A stretch of DNA of 64,000 bases, taken from the NCBI RefSeq assembly GCF_001544915.2, contig NZ_FCOE02000014.1, forward strand, positions 62,001 through 126,000, in the 5' to 3' direction. The position numbers were made by a program, and so were the translations under genes. Shown in pieces: positions 1 through 9,308 of this stretch. Origin of the DNA: Caballeronia pedi (lineage in GTDB: Bacteria > Pseudomonadota > Gammaproteobacteria > Burkholderiales > Burkholderiaceae). Positions within the stretch are counted from its first letter, which is position 1; each line of letters opens with the position of its first letter. Below the pieces are notes generated by a model. That model did not search any database and was not told the origin of the DNA. It was given only the letters and a program-made list of their open reading frames with translations.

Positions 1-342
1 CTTGCGATAGAAGGCCGTCAACGCCGCGACCTGCACCGTCATCGTATCGCCCTGCACGACGACGATGTCCGGATGCTCGGCTTCGAGGAAGGCATCGATG
101 GCGGTGAAAAGGCGCGAGCTCAGACCGGCGAGCGTCTGGTTCTGCGCCATGACGTCGAGGCTCGCGTCGGGCGCAACGCCGAAGTCGGCGAAGGCCTGCA
201 TCAGCATTTCCCGATGCTGGCCGACCGAGCACAGACAGGAATCGAATTCGTCCGACGCATTGCGCAACGCGCGCACTGTCGAGATGACCTTGATCGCTTC
301 AGGCCTCGTGCCTGCGAATACGACAACTTTCTTCTTACGCAT
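1..342 (-). CDS. wecB: UDP-N-acetylglucosamine 2-epimerase (non-hydrolysing), N-terminal part
   Basis: The first 114 residues of a WecB-type epimerase are visible; the rest lies beyond the window edge. The protein begins MRKKKVVVFAGTRPEAIKV, and GTRPEAIK is the family signature. A later QGDTMTVQ segment also fits. Enzymes of this family interconvert UDP-GlcNAc and UDP-ManNAc in the cytoplasm, supplying ManNAc-type sugars for surface polysaccharide. The ATG at 342 has a purine-rich AGAGGG about 13 bases upstream. The gene follows the large fusion gene by 50 bp on the same strand, so it is probably part of the same O-antigen operon. The family call is secure. Which glycan uses the product is inference from context. 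Confidence 0.9.
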   Translation of the reverse strand, partial: MRKKKVVVFAGTRPEAIKVISTVRALRNASDEFDSCLCSVGQHREMLMQAFADFGVAPDASLDVMAQNQTLAGLSSRLFTAIDAFLEAEHPDIVVVQGDTMTVQVAALTAFYRK

Positions 343-392
343 GATCGTTGAAACCCTCTATGAGTGGAGATTCGGCCGCAAGGCAGCAGGCG

Positions 393-3300
393 CTAGTCAT
401 TCGAGACATAGCGGCTCTGGCGTTGCGGCCGGTACGACGCGTAACGTATCGGGGTAGCGGACTTGCGATATAGCAAAGCCTTGAAGACCTCCGCGTGCCT
501 TTCGTAGGCTTGCGCGGGGGTCATCGACGTGAACGACCGTTGCAACGCGTCGCGTGCCGCGCGCAGCGGCCGGTCCGCGTGCGCGATGAGCGCCGCCGCC
601 AGTTGATCGCGCACGGCGTGCAGCGTATCTTCATTGGCGATCGCTTCGTAGAACTGCGGACCGTCGAGGCTCGCCCAGTCCGTGCGGTAGGCGTCGATCA
701 CCGTGCTCGCTTCGTCGACCAGCTGCTCGCGCGCTCCGCCGACATCCGTCGCGATGACCGGAGCATGACGCTGCACCGCTTCGGATATCGCGAGGCTCCA
801 GCCCTCGGTGAACGACGGCATGACGATGGCGCGCGCCAGATCGACGAAGCGGTGCACGTCCGACCGGTAGCCGGGCATCAGCACGGCGTCCCGCATGCCG
901 TGACGCTCGATCTTTTCGCGCAGGCGCTGCGCATAGCCTGCGTCTGCATGTTTGCCGAGTATGACGAGGCGGATGTTCGGACGCGCGGCGTGCGCGATGG
1001 CGAAGGCCTCGATCAGCAAGCCCTGTCCCTTGACTGGATTGATCGACGCGACATTGACGAACACCGGACTGTCCTGCGGCAAGCCCAGCTCGGCACGCAA
1101 GCCGGCATCGCGCTCCGGCGTTGCGAGCGGCACCATGCCCGCCGAGTCGCAGCCGTTCGGAATCACGAGCATGCGTTCCGTCGCGAGGCGCAGATTCGCA
1201 TCCGCGAACATGGCGACGTTGGCCGAGACGCAGATGTAGCAATCGGTCGTCTCGTCAGCGTGTCGCCACTTCTGCTTGTTCGGTTCGTCGAGCCACTGGT
1301 ACATGTTGTGGACGGTCTGCACGAACGGAATGCCGAGCGACGCGCATACCTCCGTGAGCGTCAGCGAATAGTGCGCATTGACGAGCGCCACCTCTCGCTC
1401 TTTCAATAGCCGGCGCAGCGCATCGGGCTTGGACGGCAGCCGCACGTACTCGAAGCGGCGCTCCTTGAGTTCCGCCTCGGCTTCCGGCGCGATATCGCCG
1501 GTCACGCCGAGCATCGGCTGGAACCCGCCGGCGGCGAGCGTGTCGAGCAAATCGAACACCACGCGTTCGAGTCCCCCGACCATGAAGCTGTCTACCTGCA
1601 AGAGCACGACCGGTGCGCCTCGCAGTTCGCCTGCAAACGCCGGAACGGGGAGCGCCGCGCCTTCGTCGGCCGCGCTGATGAAGCGGCGCGCAGTATCGAG
1701 GGCGGCGCCGTCGGCGCGTGCGACCATCGGGTGCAGCAGCGCGAGGCGCTCGTAAGCGCGGGGACCGAGCCCAATGCACAGATCGACCTTGTCGTAGACC
1801 TCGTTGCGCAGCGCATAGGCATCGTCGGTGTCGCTGAAGAGCGCGACGATTCGGCGCATGTCGTCGCGCGGGAGAGTCTTCAGTTCCGACGCGGACACGA
1901 TCACGAGATCCGCGTCAGCATCGCCGGTCGGGCTTTGCTGATCGGCTTGCACGCCGAGTTGCCGCGCCGCACGCTCGGTGTAGCGCCAGGGACGCGCGCC
2001 GAGAGCGAATCCGGCGAGCCATGGCGCGACGATGTCGTCGATCGAAAGCGGCGCGCCCGGCGTACGCGGAACCGCGGGCGCGTCACTGTGCGGCGCCTCG
2101 GCGCTGGCCACAGCCGGCGCTTGCGCGCTGCCGAACAGGGTGCGCCTGATCGCGCTCCACATGCCTAGTTGTCTCAAGGTGGGTCCTCTCTTTTGCACGA
2201 TGTCCGTCAGCCTCACCCGCTCCTGCTCCAGGTCCACGGCCATACGGTGGAGCCGTTCGCGATCGCCATTGACTTCATCGATGAGCGACTCGAGTCTATG
2301 CCTGTCCACATTCATTTCGGCGATCACGCCTTCGAGCCGCTGGCGTTCGACGACGCTGTCCGCGACCATCGATTCGAGGCGGAGCCGCTCGGCTTCGGAC
2401 TGGCTCGCCACCGCTTCGAGGCGCGCTTCGTTGTCCGCGAGCACGGCGTATCCCGCCGTCAGCGCGCTCAGCCTTGCGCTCTTTTCGTCCAGGATGCGCT
2501 CAAAAAAGCCGCGATGCTCCTGCCATACAAATCCGGGCCGCGAGACGGCATCGTCGATAAAATTCAGCAGATACGCGCAGCGCGCGCCGGCCTCGGCGAG
2601 TTGCGAGACTTCGGGCAAGCCGAAGCTGAGCGGTTTCTCGATGTTGCCGAGCACATTGAGCCAATCGCCCGACAGGAGACGGCGCACCGTGTCGACGCCC
2701 TGTTTCAGGCGCTCGCGTGCGGCCTGCCGGTCGCCGCGGATCAGCGCAAAGGTCGCGGCCAGATCCAGCGCGGCCACGACTTTCGTGCCGAGCAGCGGGC
2801 TGAATGGCATCGGGTCCATCGCTGCGCAGCGAAGCGCCCAGTCTTCCGCTGCCGTGAAGTCGCCGAGCCGCTGCGCGAGCCGCGCAGCGACGAAGGTCAA
2901 CGAGACCTTCCACCGCAACTGATGCGCCGAGCCGCCGGCGGCGGCGCAATAGTCGCGAATATCGTCAAGGCACGTGCGAGCCTCGTGCTCCGATCTCGCG
3001 CGGCCGAGCACGCGATACGCGTGCCCGCACAGCGCGGCGCCGAAATCCGCGCTGCCGCGAGGCGCCGTCGCCATGACCCGCGCATTGAGCGCATCGAGCG
3101 CCTCGTCGTTCGTGAGGCGCATGCCGATCGCGATCATGCTCTTGAAGAGCCACGGATTGACCATCGCCTGGCTGTCCGCGAGCACGTTGAAATCCGGTGC
3201 GTCGACGGTCTCGAAGGTCGTTTCGACGAAATTCGCCGCGCTGCCCGCCAGCGGATCGCGCATGGCAACGATGACGAGCGTGCCGTCAGTGTCCGCGGGG

Positions 3301-4379
3301 TCGTCGAAATCGACTTCGGTCCAGGTCCGGCCCGTATCCCCATCCGCCCGCGCCGTCGACATGAACGCGCGCTCCGCGAGCATGCCCGGCGCCTGCGGGC
3401 CGCACGCGCGATGCAGCCACGTGCGCGGCGACGTTGGGCCTTCCTGCGTCGACGCCGCGGCCTGCGCGCGCGTAATGCCGACTACCATGCGGCCGCCGGG
3501 ACGCAGGCGTTCGATTTCGGCATGAAGCACGTCGGCGGCAAAGGCTTGCGAATCGAGCGCGATCAGGACGTCGATCGAAGCGGCCGGGTCGGTGCGAAGA
3601 GCGGCATCGGCGAAAAAAGACACGCGTTCGTCTGCGCCGTAGCGGGTGCGTGCGTAGCCGAGGCTCGCCTCGCCGGGCTCGATCCCGATTACCGCGCGAG
3701 CCGCGCTGTTTTGCGCGATGACGTGCGCCGCGCTGCCCGTGCTCGAATCGAGCGCGAGCACGACGTCGCCGATTCGCACGAAAGCGCATGCCTCGACGGT
3801 ATCGCCGAAGGCGGTTGGCCACGCGCAGTCCTGATGCGCGAGCATGTCCTGCGGCAACGCCGTTTCCTGTTCCCGAATGACATCGGATGGCAGCCGCTCG
3901 AAGAACGCGGACCGACGATCGTCCGAGCGCGGCAAAGGCTGCGACCACCACGATGTTTTCGTGCGTGCGTGCAGGCGATATTCAAATCGATTCACGAAGG
4001 CGGCAGCCGGGTCCGGGCGGGCCAGCATCGCGATCTGTCGGAAGTTTCGCGTGAGCAGATACCTCACTGCGCGATCTCGCGCCTCGGTCGCGTCGGACCT
4101 GGGAGAAGCACCGCGCGTGACGATCAGACCATCGAACTGATCGGACGAGACACCTTCGGGCAATCCACCAGACTCGTCCGCACGATGCACGCGGCCGGGC
4201 GCGAAGCGCGACGCCGCGTCGCGCGCTTCGTCGTCGTCGAGTGCGAGACCGTATGCATCGCAGCCGGCGTCCAGCAGCACACGCAGTGCCTCGGACAATC
4301 CCTCGCCCACATACAGGACTCGACTATGCCCGAAACAGACCAGGCATTGGCGCAGAAAGGCCAGCAACACGTCAGACAT
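393..4379 (-). CDS. 1328-aa fusion: two methyltransferase-like segments, coiled coil, GT4 glycosyltransferase
   Basis: A very long cytoplasmic protein with several parts. Residues about 15-110 and 200-305 each look like a SAM-methyltransferase Rossmann core (VLYVGEG near 21; VLALDSSTG near 207 followed by IGIEP). Both glycine motifs are imperfect, so activity is uncertain. Residues about 400-640 are helical and TPR-like. Residues 664-730 are a coiled coil made of 14-residue repeats. From about 920 to 1290 there is a GT4 domain with VNVASINPVKGQG and an E-x7-E motif (EGWSLAISE). The gene lies between wzt and wecB in the polysaccharide operon, 78 bp after wzt. By analogy with WbdD-type proteins, which join a methyltransferase to a coiled coil, it may extend, cap or measure the O-chain; that is inference. 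Confidence 0.8.
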   Translation of the reverse strand: MSDVLLAFLRQCLVCFGHSRVLYVGEGLSEALRVLLDAGCDAYGLALDDDEARDAASRFAPGRVHRADESGGLPEGVSSDQFDGLIVTRGASPRSDATEARDRAVRYLLTRNFRQIAMLARPDPAAAFVNRFEYRLHARTKTSWWSQPLPRSDDRRSAFFERLPSDVIREQETALPQDMLAHQDCAWPTAFGDTVEACAFVRIGDVVLALDSSTGSAAHVIAQNSAARAVIGIEPGEASLGYARTRYGADERVSFFADAALRTDPAASIDVLIALDSQAFAADVLHAEIERLRPGGRMVVGITRAQAAASTQEGPTSPRTWLHRACGPQAPGMLAERAFMSTARADGDTGRTWTEVDFDDPADTDGTLVIVAMRDPLAGSAANFVETTFETVDAPDFNVLADSQAMVNPWLFKSMIAIGMRLTNDEALDALNARVMATAPRGSADFGAALCGHAYRVLGRARSEHEARTCLDDIRDYCAAAGGSAHQLRWKVSLTFVAARLAQRLGDFTAAEDWALRCAAMDPMPFSPLLGTKVVAALDLAATFALIRGDRQAARERLKQGVDTVRRLLSGDWLNVLGNIEKPLSFGLPEVSQLAEAGARCAYLLNFIDDAVSRPGFVWQEHRGFFERILDEKSARLSALTAGYAVLADNEARLEAVASQSEAERLRLESMVADSVVERQRLEGVIAEMNVDRHRLESLIDEVNGDRERLHRMAVDLEQERVRLTDIVQKRGPTLRQLGMWSAIRRTLFGSAQAPAVASAEAPHSDAPAVPRTPGAPLSIDDIVAPWLAGFALGARPWRYTERAARQLGVQADQQSPTGDADADLVIVSASELKTLPRDDMRRIVALFSDTDDAYALRNEVYDKVDLCIGLGPRAYERLALLHPMVARADGAALDTARRFISAADEGAALPVPAFAGELRGAPVVLLQVDSFMVGGLERVVFDLLDTLAAGGFQPMLGVTGDIAPEAEAELKERRFEYVRLPSKPDALRRLLKEREVALVNAHYSLTLTEVCASLGIPFVQTVHNMYQWLDEPNKQKWRHADETTDCYICVSANVAMFADANLRLATERMLVIPNGCDSAGMVPLATPERDAGLRAELGLPQDSPVFVNVASINPVKGQGLLIEAFAIAHAARPNIRLVILGKHADAGYAQRLREKIERHGMRDAVLMPGYRSDVHRFVDLARAIVMPSFTEGWSLAISEAVQRHAPVIATDVGGAREQLVDEASTVIDAYRTDWASLDGPQFYEAIANEDTLHAVRDQLAAALIAHADRPLRAARDALQRSFTSMTPAQAYERHAEVFKALLYRKSATPIRYASYRPQRQSRYVSND
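2190..2390 (-). repeat. 14-residue (42-bp) tandem coiled-coil repeat inside the fusion gene
   Basis: Residues 664-719 of the fusion protein are four consecutive 14-residue units, followed by a partial fifth up to residue 730. Each begins (E/D)R-x-RL: ERLRLESMVADSVV, ERQRLEGVIAEMNV, DRHRLESLIDEVNG, DRERLHRMAVDLEQ, then ERVRLTDIVQK. Two heptads per unit fit a parallel coiled coil. The units are similar in protein sequence but the DNA copies have diverged. Confidence 0.8.
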
Positions 4380-4457
4380 AAATTCGCTTTACGCTCCGGA
4401 ATGCGGAAGTGGAGATGCGTCCGGGCCTCCTCACGGCCCCGATCCGTTGTTATTCGC

Positions 4458-5921
4458 TCAGGCGCGCGACGCTTCGGCGCCGGGTTTCGCACTGCTCCCC
4501 GCGTCCGATTGCAGTTCGGCACGCATATGCAGGTCACAGACGCCGCCGAAGAAATGAGTGTCCACGCGTGCGCGGATCATGAAGAACGCGGCTTCGTCGA
4601 TCCAGTGCAGGATGGCCTGATCGGAGAAGTTCATCGACTGCTGATGAATCAGCGAGGCCTGAACCTCGTAGAAATTCTCGCCAAGCGCGCATGCGTCCAT
4701 CGTGAAGACGACAGCATGCTCTTCACCTGCACGGAACTTGCGGTCCCAGAAAATGAAACCGTCGCGTCCAGCCGCCATCATTTCTGCGTCCTGGTTGAAG
4801 GTGCCCCAAGAGTACATCTTGATGCCTTCCTTGTTCCGTATGCGCAGATTGACGTACAGCTTGTCCATGTCCTCGCGGATCTGGAATTTGACGACCACCT
4901 TCACCATGTCGCCGGTATAGAAAGTCGCGCACGATTCACCGCTTTCGTCGAGCACGGTGACGTCGGTGATCATCGCCTCCAGGCTGCCGAACTCGAACTT
5001 GCCCTGTTCGTGCGGTTCGTCCATCGCCTTCTCCGCGGCGGTGCTGATTGCGGAAGCCGCCGATGCCGCGTCGGCCGGCGGTGCTTCGCCGGAAGACGCC
5101 GCCGGTGAGGGGTCAGTCGTCGCGATTGCCTTCGTGACGGCCTTGTGCTCATCGATCTCGCTCTGCTTCGCGCGGTTCTCCTCGTCGTGCAGAAGCTTGC
5201 GATAGGCGAGCACGACTTCCGACGACGGTCCCTTGACGGCGAGCCGGCCCTTGTCGAGCAGAATGGCACGATCGGTGAAGGTTCTGACCGATTCGATATC
5301 GTGGGAAACGAACAGAATCGCCACGCCGCGATCGCGCAGTTCGCGGATGCGCTGGTAGCAGCGCTTCTGGAACAGCGCGTCGCCAACCGCGAGCGCCTCG
5401 TCCACGATCAGCACGTCGGGATTCAATTGCACCTGCACGGCGAACGCAACGCGGACCATCATGCCGCTCGAATAGTGCTTCACCGGCTGATCGAAAAACT
5501 CGCCGATCGACGCGAACCGAATGATCTCCGGCATGGCGGCGTCCATTTCCGCGCGCGTGAGGCCGAGAATGGAACCGTTCAGATAAGCGTTCTCGCGCCC
5601 CGTGAATTCGGGATTGAAGCCGCTGCCCAGCTCGAGCAGCGCCGCGACGCGGCCTTGAACGGCCACTTCGCCCTCCGTCGCCTGGAGAACGCCAGCGATG
5701 ATTTGCAGGAGCGTCGATTTGCCCGCGCCGTTGCGGCCGACGATGCCGACCGCCTCGCCCTTCTTCACGTCGAACGTAATATCCCGCAACGGCCAGAACT
5801 CGCCAAAAAACTGCTTGCGGCCGCGAAACAGCATCTGCAGCAGGCGATGCTGTGGTTTCGCATACAGTTCGTAGCGCTTGCTCAGATTGCGAACGTGAAT
5901 AGCTAAATCGTCCAAAGCCAC
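4458..5921 (-). CDS. wzt: O-antigen/polysaccharide ABC transporter ATPase with C-terminal glycan-binding domain
   Basis: A 487-residue nucleotide-binding subunit of a polysaccharide exporter, acting at the inner membrane with the Wzm permease. The ABC domain fills residues 1-250, with Walker A GRNGAGKST, signature YSSGM and Walker B VLIVDEA followed by the switch histidine in SHD. An Ala/Pro-rich linker (about 250-303) leads to a beta-rich C-terminal domain (about 305-480) typical of Wzt proteins that read the end of the glycan, as in E. coli O8/O9a. Short Wzt proteins lack this domain. The start is GTG, preceded by AAGAGAGA; I see no better ATG. The neighbouring fusion gene downstream may make the end group this domain recognises, which is inference. 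Confidence 0.93.
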   Translation of the reverse strand: MALDDLAIHVRNLSKRYELYAKPQHRLLQMLFRGRKQFFGEFWPLRDITFDVKKGEAVGIVGRNGAGKSTLLQIIAGVLQATEGEVAVQGRVAALLELGSGFNPEFTGRENAYLNGSILGLTRAEMDAAMPEIIRFASIGEFFDQPVKHYSSGMMVRVAFAVQVQLNPDVLIVDEALAVGDALFQKRCYQRIRELRDRGVAILFVSHDIESVRTFTDRAILLDKGRLAVKGPSSEVVLAYRKLLHDEENRAKQSEIDEHKAVTKAIATTDPSPAASSGEAPPADAASAASAISTAAEKAMDEPHEQGKFEFGSLEAMITDVTVLDESGESCATFYTGDMVKVVVKFQIREDMDKLYVNLRIRNKEGIKMYSWGTFNQDAEMMAAGRDGFIFWDRKFRAGEEHAVVFTMDACALGENFYEVQASLIHQQSMNFSDQAILHWIDEAAFFMIRARVDTHFFGGVCDLHMRAELQSDAGSSAKPGAEASRA

Positions 5922-6002
5922 TCTCTCTCTTGAAACGCCTGCCCTGATTGAGGATAGCTCGCTCGCGGCGCGCGCAGGGCATCGCGCGCCGTTAGCCGCG
6001 AC

Positions 6003-8450
6003 TCAGCCAAGCGCGCCCACGAGTTGCTGCTCGCCGCTCGTCTTTTGCTGCACGAGCTGCTCGCAGATAGCCATGTTGTGACGCGCCATTTGCATTCTCT
6101 CCTGCTCACCCGGAATTTTTCCGGCGGAAAAGTCGGACGCGGTCACATAGCGCATGCCGTAGGTGTTGAAGTCGCCGATGTTCGGTGTATCCACGATCGG
6201 CACGATGCCGAACGCAAGATACTCGATGAGCTTCGTCGGGCACGACACATTGTTCACCACCATGTCGTCGCGCAGAATGAAACCGAAATGGCACTGCTGA
6301 TAGATGCCGTTGAGTTCGGCACGCGTCGCGCTCGACACATGGAAATTCGGGTGATGCACCACTTCAGGCGCCGCCGCGCTGCGCATCTGCTCGACATCCG
6401 GCGTATAGAGCCACCAGTCTGCGAGGTCGATACCTTCGCGCACGACGTTCATCATCGCGGGCAGGTTCTGCCATTTTTGCGTGCCGCCGGCGTAAATCAC
6501 GGTCGGCTTGCCGTCTTTGTAGGGGCGCGAAGCCTGGCTGCTTTCGTCGACCGCGAAGATGGGCAGCACGATCACGTCAGCCTTCAGGAGCTCGCGATAC
6601 TTGTGCGAAAGGTAATTGCCCATTGCTTGCGACACGACGATCACGTTCGACGCGCGCTCCACTGCATGGCGCTCGCAATCGTCATGGATGCGCGCCGAAT
6701 AGAAGTCGTTGTGCATCCGGAACTCTTCGGGCACGACGCCGTGGACGTCGAGCACCCACTTGACGCCCGGCACACGCAGAAGCGCACGGCCAAGCGGGTT
6801 GGGCATGCGCAGCACGCTATGAAAATAGACGCGCTTGAAGCGCCACGCCAGCAGGCACGCAGCGAGCCGCTGCACGCGCGATTCGAGCGCGATGTTGAGC
6901 ACCCACGCACTGCGTCCCGCGCGTTCGATGAACGGCTTCGGGCCACCGCCCTCGCGCACGTCGCAATACAGGCGGCGGCGCGCCGGAAACAGCGAATCGA
7001 TCGCCTTGACGCGCTGGAAGTAGCCGTCGCGCTCGCGCGCCTTGGTGGGATACGGCGCCACGAACATGATCCCGTTGCCACCGAAGAAGAGGTCCGCGAA
7101 CTCGAGCCACCGTGCGATGCGGCTCACCCGCGAACCCGGAAATTGCGCAGCTCGCGCCACACGCGCCGTCAGGCGGCTCATCAGGGTGTCCGTGGCCTTG
7201 GGCTCGACGGCGGGAATGGCGTTCAGTTGCGCGAGCAGCGCCCGGGTCTCGGCGACGAGCGCATCGATATCGCGCTCAAGATGCTCGAAACGTGCTTTCA
7301 GACGCTCGATGTCCTCCGGCGCGGCCGCTTCGCCCTGCTCGGACAGATACTGCCGCACATCCGACGAAATGGATTCGATTCCCGGAATCAGCGAGCGCGG
7401 CGCGGCCTCCTCGTCTTCGTACTGGCCGAACACGACCGAGCGCAGATCGCGCTTCTGCACCGAGCGACGCGTCTTGATTTCGTGCAGAAGATGCGTGCGA
7501 TAGGCTTCGAGTCCGTCGACGAGCTTGTCCAGCTGCTGCGTGTAGAGACGATGTGTTTCGAGGTGCAGCGGCGGATGAGCAGGCTGGGCGATCGCGAAGA
7601 TCGAGTCCTGCTTCCACGCGGTCACGGAGAGGTAGGTACGATCCTGCCACGCGCGCCCATACTTCTCCTCGAAGCGGCGGCGATTGTCGGCGGCGAAACC
7701 TTGCGCTTCGAGCGCATCGAGCTTGCCGAACGAAGCGGAACCCCAGTGATGCAGGTAAACGTCGCGCGCGACGTACATCTTGAAACCGTGCTCCAGCGTG
7801 CGCAGACAGTAGTCGTCGTCCTCGTAGGCGCCCGGGAAGAAACGGGTATCGAGCAAGCCGAGCTTTTCGACGACTCGCCGTGTAAAGAGAACGCAGTAAT
7901 AGCTCAGGAAATCGCTTTCGACGACGTCGCCGAACCACGCCTTGCGCCGCTCCTCGGCGAAGCGGTCGAGCGCGGGAAGATCGAGCGCGGCGCTGCCCGC
8001 GCCGAGGTTGTCGCGGTCGCCGAGATGGTAGGCGATGGGAATACCCTGCTCGTTGTTCGACGCATTGGTGAGCGGGCCGATGGCGTCCTTGTCGTCCTCG
8101 ATCAGATAGTCGAGCCAGTGATCGGTCACGATCACGTCGCTGTTGAGCAGGCAGATATGCGTGATGGCCGGATCGGCGAGGAAATGCTCCATGCCGATAT
8201 TGTTGCCGCCGGAGAAGCCCAGGTTCTTCTCCTGCTGGAAGTAGACTCCGGGCAGCCCGCGCCCCACGGCATCATCGAAGATGCGTCGCGAGGCTTCCCG
8301 CTGCGCGGGCGCGGAGGCGTTGTCGATGACTGCGACTTCGAACGCGGTATCGCTCGCGGTTCTCAGCAGGCTGTCGAGCGCCAGCGCGAATACCTCTGCC
8401 GAGTTGTACGTGACGATGACGATGCCGACTTTTACTTTCGTTGTGTTCAT
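6003..8450 (-). CDS. Two-domain glycosyltransferase (GT2 + GT4-like)
   Basis: An 815-residue cytoplasmic glycosyltransferase. Residues 1-270 are a GT2 domain of the rhamnosyltransferase type (IVIVTYNS, VIDNAS, NLGFSGGNN, LLNSDV). A predicted helical linker spans roughly 320-420. Residues about 440-800 resemble a GT4/GT-B enzyme (VLDVHGVVPEEF, NVIVVSQAMG, PTVIYAGGTQKWQN, KLIEYLAFGIVP). Two catalytic folds in one chain suggest that it adds two sugars in sequence. It sits between wzm and wzt. The ATG at 8450 lacks a strong Shine-Dalgarno sequence but begins the GT2 fold properly. Donor and acceptor sugars cannot be read from the sequence; rhamnose is plausible because the rml genes are in the same operon. 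Confidence 0.85.
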   Translation of the reverse strand: MNTTKVKVGIVIVTYNSAEVFALALDSLLRTASDTAFEVAVIDNASAPAQREASRRIFDDAVGRGLPGVYFQQEKNLGFSGGNNIGMEHFLADPAITHICLLNSDVIVTDHWLDYLIEDDKDAIGPLTNASNNEQGIPIAYHLGDRDNLGAGSAALDLPALDRFAEERRKAWFGDVVESDFLSYYCVLFTRRVVEKLGLLDTRFFPGAYEDDDYCLRTLEHGFKMYVARDVYLHHWGSASFGKLDALEAQGFAADNRRRFEEKYGRAWQDRTYLSVTAWKQDSIFAIAQPAHPPLHLETHRLYTQQLDKLVDGLEAYRTHLLHEIKTRRSVQKRDLRSVVFGQYEDEEAAPRSLIPGIESISSDVRQYLSEQGEAAAPEDIERLKARFEHLERDIDALVAETRALLAQLNAIPAVEPKATDTLMSRLTARVARAAQFPGSRVSRIARWLEFADLFFGGNGIMFVAPYPTKARERDGYFQRVKAIDSLFPARRRLYCDVREGGGPKPFIERAGRSAWVLNIALESRVQRLAACLLAWRFKRVYFHSVLRMPNPLGRALLRVPGVKWVLDVHGVVPEEFRMHNDFYSARIHDDCERHAVERASNVIVVSQAMGNYLSHKYRELLKADVIVLPIFAVDESSQASRPYKDGKPTVIYAGGTQKWQNLPAMMNVVREGIDLADWWLYTPDVEQMRSAAAPEVVHHPNFHVSSATRAELNGIYQQCHFGFILRDDMVVNNVSCPTKLIEYLAFGIVPIVDTPNIGDFNTYGMRYVTASDFSAGKIPGEQERMQMARHNMAICEQLVQQKTSGEQQLVGALG

Positions 8451-8519
8451 TGTGATTAACCGACTTCACGCATAGTTTTTCCCGCCGGCATTCATCCGCG
8501 CCGGTTCTGGCTTGCTCGA

Positions 8520-9308
8520 TCAGAGGACGTCAGGAAAACCCTTCTTCGATTTATCGAAGAACCAATAGCAGACCCACAGGAATACGAGTGAAGCCGCGAT
8601 CTGAATCGAATAGCCCGTCCAGTCGGGCCAGGTGCCGAAGAAGAATACGTGCCGCACATTTTCAAGAACCGGCGTGAACGGATTCCAGCTTACGAACACG
8701 CGCAGAGCCTCGGGCACCATGTCGATCGGATAGAAGATCGGGCTCAGATACATGAGCGCCATCGCGACCGGCGGGACCGCAAGCTTGATATCGGGCAGAT
8801 AGACGCCGAGCGACGAGAGCAGATAACTCACGCCGAGCACTGCGAACCAGAACGGCAGCAGCACGATCGGCAGCGCGAGCGCCGAAACCGGCGGCAAGCC
8901 GACAAAGATCAGATGAAACAGAAGCAAGAGGCCATAACCGATTGCGGCGTTCACGAGCGCCGAGAGCGTAATCGCCATCGGCAGGATCTCGAGCGGAAAC
9001 ACCACCTTTTTGATGAAATTCGGGTTCTCGCGCATCAAAATCGGTGCGCGCAAAAAGCATTCGGAAAAAAAGGTAAAAGTAATCAGGCCAGCAAAGAGAA
9101 TCAGCGCCGATTCCTTGCTGCCCGACGTGCCGGACGACCAGCGCGCCTTGAAGACCACGCTGAAAACGAAGAAATAGACGACGAGCGTAAGGATCGGCGT
9201 CACGAGCATCCAGATCGACCCGAGCGCCGAGCCGCGAAATTTGGTTGCGAGATCGCGGCGCACGAAGTCCCATAACAGCGCTCGGTGCTGCCAAACTGAA
9301 AGTTGCAT
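8520..9308 (-). CDS. wzm: O-antigen/polysaccharide ABC transporter permease
   Basis: A 262-residue ABC-2 type permease with about six hydrophobic segments. It begins with an amphipathic stretch containing RRDLATKFRGSALGSIW, a hallmark of Wzm/TagG/KpsM permeases (a short basic region followed by GxxW). Conserved elements such as SPIFYP and WNPF are present near the C-terminus. With Wzt it exports undecaprenyl-linked glycan across the inner membrane for ligation to lipid A-core. The ATG at 9308 has AGGGA just upstream. The gene lies 69 bp before the GT2+GT4 gene in the same operon. Length and motifs match the family, so confidence is high. Confidence 0.93.
   Translation of the reverse strand: MQLSVWQHRALLWDFVRRDLATKFRGSALGSIWMLVTPILTLVVYFFVFSVVFKARWSSGTSGSKESALILFAGLITFTFFSECFLRAPILMRENPNFIKKVVFPLEILPMAITLSALVNAAIGYGLLLLFHLIFVGLPPVSALALPIVLLPFWFAVLGVSYLLSSLGVYLPDIKLAVPPVAMALMYLSPIFYPIDMVPEALRVFVSWNPFTPVLENVRHVFFFGTWPDWTGYSIQIAASLVFLWVCYWFFDKSKKGFPDVL

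Noticed and set aside
2169..5108. Long plus-strand open frame of 979 codons over the fusion and wzt genes
   Set aside because: It is antisense to clear wzt and GT4 coding sequence, is rich in Arg/His/Ala, and has no recognisable motif. High GC content makes such mirror frames common.
6024..8459. Plus-strand open frame of 811 codons opposite the GT2+GT4 gene
   Set aside because: It is a shadow of the glycosyltransferase codon pattern with no start context or motifs.
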